A stretch of DNA of 64,000 nucleotides. It comes from Azospira restricta. Lineage in GTDB: Bacteria; Pseudomonadota; Gammaproteobacteria; Burkholderiales; Rhodocyclaceae. Below the pieces are notes generated by a model, which saw nothing but the letters and a program-made list of their open reading frames with translations, ran no database searches and was not told the origin of the DNA. Shown one piece after another: positions 62,920 to 64,000 of the stretch. Location of the stretch: NCBI RefSeq assembly GCF_016858125.1, contig NZ_CP064781.1:3605501-3669500 (forward strand), in the 5' to 3' direction. Each line of letters starts with the position of its first letter. The stretch's first letter is position 1. The translations under genes and the position numbers were made by a program.

Positions 62920-64000
62920 ATGGACATCTCGACCGTTCAGAATCCGCTCGCGCAGCGCGTGGCCGATGCCATGATCGAAGGCTTCAACCGCCACTACCGC
63001 AACATCCGCCTCTACGGCCAGCAGGCCAAGACGCTGTTCGAGAACGCGCAGTGGCTGGAAGTGCAGAAGGCGGTGCGCGAGCGCATCCGCTCCTACGACG
63101 AGCGCGTCGACGACAACGTCGCCCGCCTGCGCGAGGAGTTCGACGCCGACCACATCGACGACCAGACCTGGCAGCAGATCAAGCTCTACTACATCGGCCT
63201 GCTGGTGAACCACAAGCAGCCGGAGCTCGCCGAAACCTTCTTCAACTCGGTGACGACCAAGATCCTGCACCGCAGCTACTTCCACAACGACTTCATCTTC
63301 GCCCGGCCGGCGGTATCCACCGAATACATCGAGTCCTACCCGCCGGTCTACTCGAGCTACTACCCGTCGGCGCACGGCGGCCTGCGGGCGACGGTCAAGC
63401 GCATCATCCAGGACTTCGACTGGCAGCGCCCGTTCGCCGACCTCGACCGCGACATCGACTGCATCATGCGCAGCGCCGAGAAGCACCTCGGCGGACAATG
63501 GCCAACCGCCGAGGCGAACTTCCAGATCCAGGTGCTGTACTCGGCCTTCTACCGCAACAAGGGGGCCTACATCATCGGCAAGGCGATCAACGGCCACCTC
63601 GAGCTGCCGTTCGCGATCCCGGTCCTGCACGACGACAGCGGCCGGCTGTTCATCGACACCATCCTGCTCGACGCCTGGCGCATCTCGCTGCTGTTCTCGC
63701 TCTCGCGCGCCTACTTCATGGTGGACATGGAGGTGCCCTCGGGCTATGTGCAATACCTGCGCACGATCATGCCGAACAAGCCGCGTTCCGAGCTGTACAC
63801 GATGATCGGGCTGGGCAAGCAGGGCAAGACGATGTTCTACCGCGACTTCTACCAGCACCTGAAGCACTCCGAGGACAAGTTCATCATCGCGCCCGGCATC
63901 AAGGGCATGGTCATGCTGGTGTTCACGCTGCCCTCGTACCCCTACGTGTTCAAGATCATCAAGGACGTCTTCGGCAGCTCGAAGGAAGTCGACCGCGCCA
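62920..64000 (+). CDS. aceK: Isocitrate dehydrogenase kinase/phosphatase, N-terminal part (cut by window end)
   Basis: The first 360 codons of AceK, the bifunctional enzyme that phosphorylates and dephosphorylates dimeric Icd to divert isocitrate into the glyoxylate shunt. The N-terminal regulatory half (MDISTVQNPLAQRVADAMIEGFNRHYRNIRLYGQQAK, WQQIKLYYIGLLVNHKQPELAETFFNSV, YFHNDFIFARPAVSTEYIES) and the beginning of the kinase domain (FMVDMEVPSGYVQYLRTIMPNKPRSELYTMIGLGKQGKT, IAPGIKGMVMLVFTLPSYPYVFKIIKD) are visible. The frame is open to the end of the window. Here aceK is not joined to aceA-aceB as in enteric bacteria. Confidence 0.96.
   Translation, partial: MDISTVQNPLAQRVADAMIEGFNRHYRNIRLYGQQAKTLFENAQWLEVQKAVRERIRSYDERVDDNVARLREEFDADHIDDQTWQQIKLYYIGLLVNHKQPELAETFFNSVTTKILHRSYFHNDFIFARPAVSTEYIESYPPVYSSYYPSAHGGLRATVKRIIQDFDWQRPFADLDRDIDCIMRSAEKHLGGQWPTAEANFQIQVLYSAFYRNKGAYIIGKAINGHLELPFAIPVLHDDSGRLFIDTILLDAWRISLLFSLSRAYFMVDMEVPSGYVQYLRTIMPNKPRSELYTMIGLGKQGKTMFYRDFYQHLKHSEDKFIIAPGIKGMVMLVFTLPSYPYVFKIIKDVFGSSKEVDRA

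Overview
The window is about 64 kb of high-GC chromosomal DNA from what looks like a betaproteobacterium, most likely a Rhodocyclales relative (Azoarcus/Thauera/Dechloromonas-like). I infer this from gene content and order: dxs-folE2, rpsP-rimM-trmD-rplS, ilvBHC-pssA-leuA, an uncharacterised sigma factor with DUF3619/DUF3106/RDD genes, pepA-holC-valS and clpS-clpA. I see no rRNA, tRNA, insertion sequence, prophage or CRISPR array. Coding density is very high and most intergenic gaps are under 200 bp. Very long antisense ORFs occur but are high-GC shadows.

Layout. 1-2 kb: end of dxs and folE2 (isoprenoid and folate/queuosine precursors). 2-4 kb: ribosome and tRNA-modification operon on the minus strand (rpsP-rimM-trmD-rplS). 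4-7 kb: a protein carrying a C-terminal PilZ signature, a YihY-type membrane protein and a DUF2069 protein. 7-13 kb: branched-chain amino acid synthesis (ilvB-ilvH-ilvC, leuA) with pssA between; leuA is preceded by a probable Leu-rich leader peptide. 13-15 kb: sigma factor/DUF3619/DUF3106/RDD operon. 15-17 kb: lptFG (LPS export). 17-23 kb: pepA-holC-hypothetical-valS-hypothetical. 23-27 kb: fused pabB-pabC, tusA, a BepA-like M48 protease, moaC. 27-28 kb: soxYZ without other sox genes. 28-31.6 kb: csp, clpS-clpA, rraA. 31.7-40.8 kb: a chemotaxis receptor, isocitrate lyase, an HDOD protein, a LysR regulator, a TauE-like permease, malate synthase and a CidA/LrgB pair. 40.8-50.3 kb: a large minus-strand operon joining a Liv-type ABC transporter with mmsA, mmsB and a 3-hydroxyisobutyryl-CoA hydrolase-like gene, with a divergent LysR regulator. 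50.3-55.4 kb: a nucleoside-recognition-domain membrane protein, then a FIST sensor beside a PAS-GAF-PAS-GGDEF-EAL protein. 55.4-57.9 kb: MazG-like pyrophosphatase, a second M48 protease and a CaiB-type CoA-transferase. 57.9-64 kb: dimeric NADP-isocitrate dehydrogenase, an acyltransferase, monomeric isocitrate dehydrogenase and the start of aceK.

How it fits together. The right half is rich in genes for the branch point between the TCA cycle and glyoxylate shunt: aceA, aceB, two unrelated isocitrate dehydrogenases and their kinase/phosphatase AceK. A near-identical palindrome (TGTCTTATATAAGACA upstream of aceA, one mismatch in the 14-bp core upstream of the permease-aceB pair) suggests common control of the two shunt enzymes by a regulator I cannot name. 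Second-messenger and signalling genes (PilZ-like protein, GGDEF/EAL protein with FIST neighbour, HDOD, chemotaxis receptor with a C-terminal sensor-like domain) are scattered among housekeeping genes.

Points of expression. Several genes appear to use unusual starts (CTG for rimM and the sigma factor, TTG for holC, GTG for trmD, pepA and the second M48 protease). Several others (leader peptide of leuA, clpS, perhaps a small ORF before the DUF2069 gene) have a -10 hexamer exactly six bases before the ATG, which predicts leaderless mRNAs. All function calls come from recognising families and motifs by eye; no search was run.
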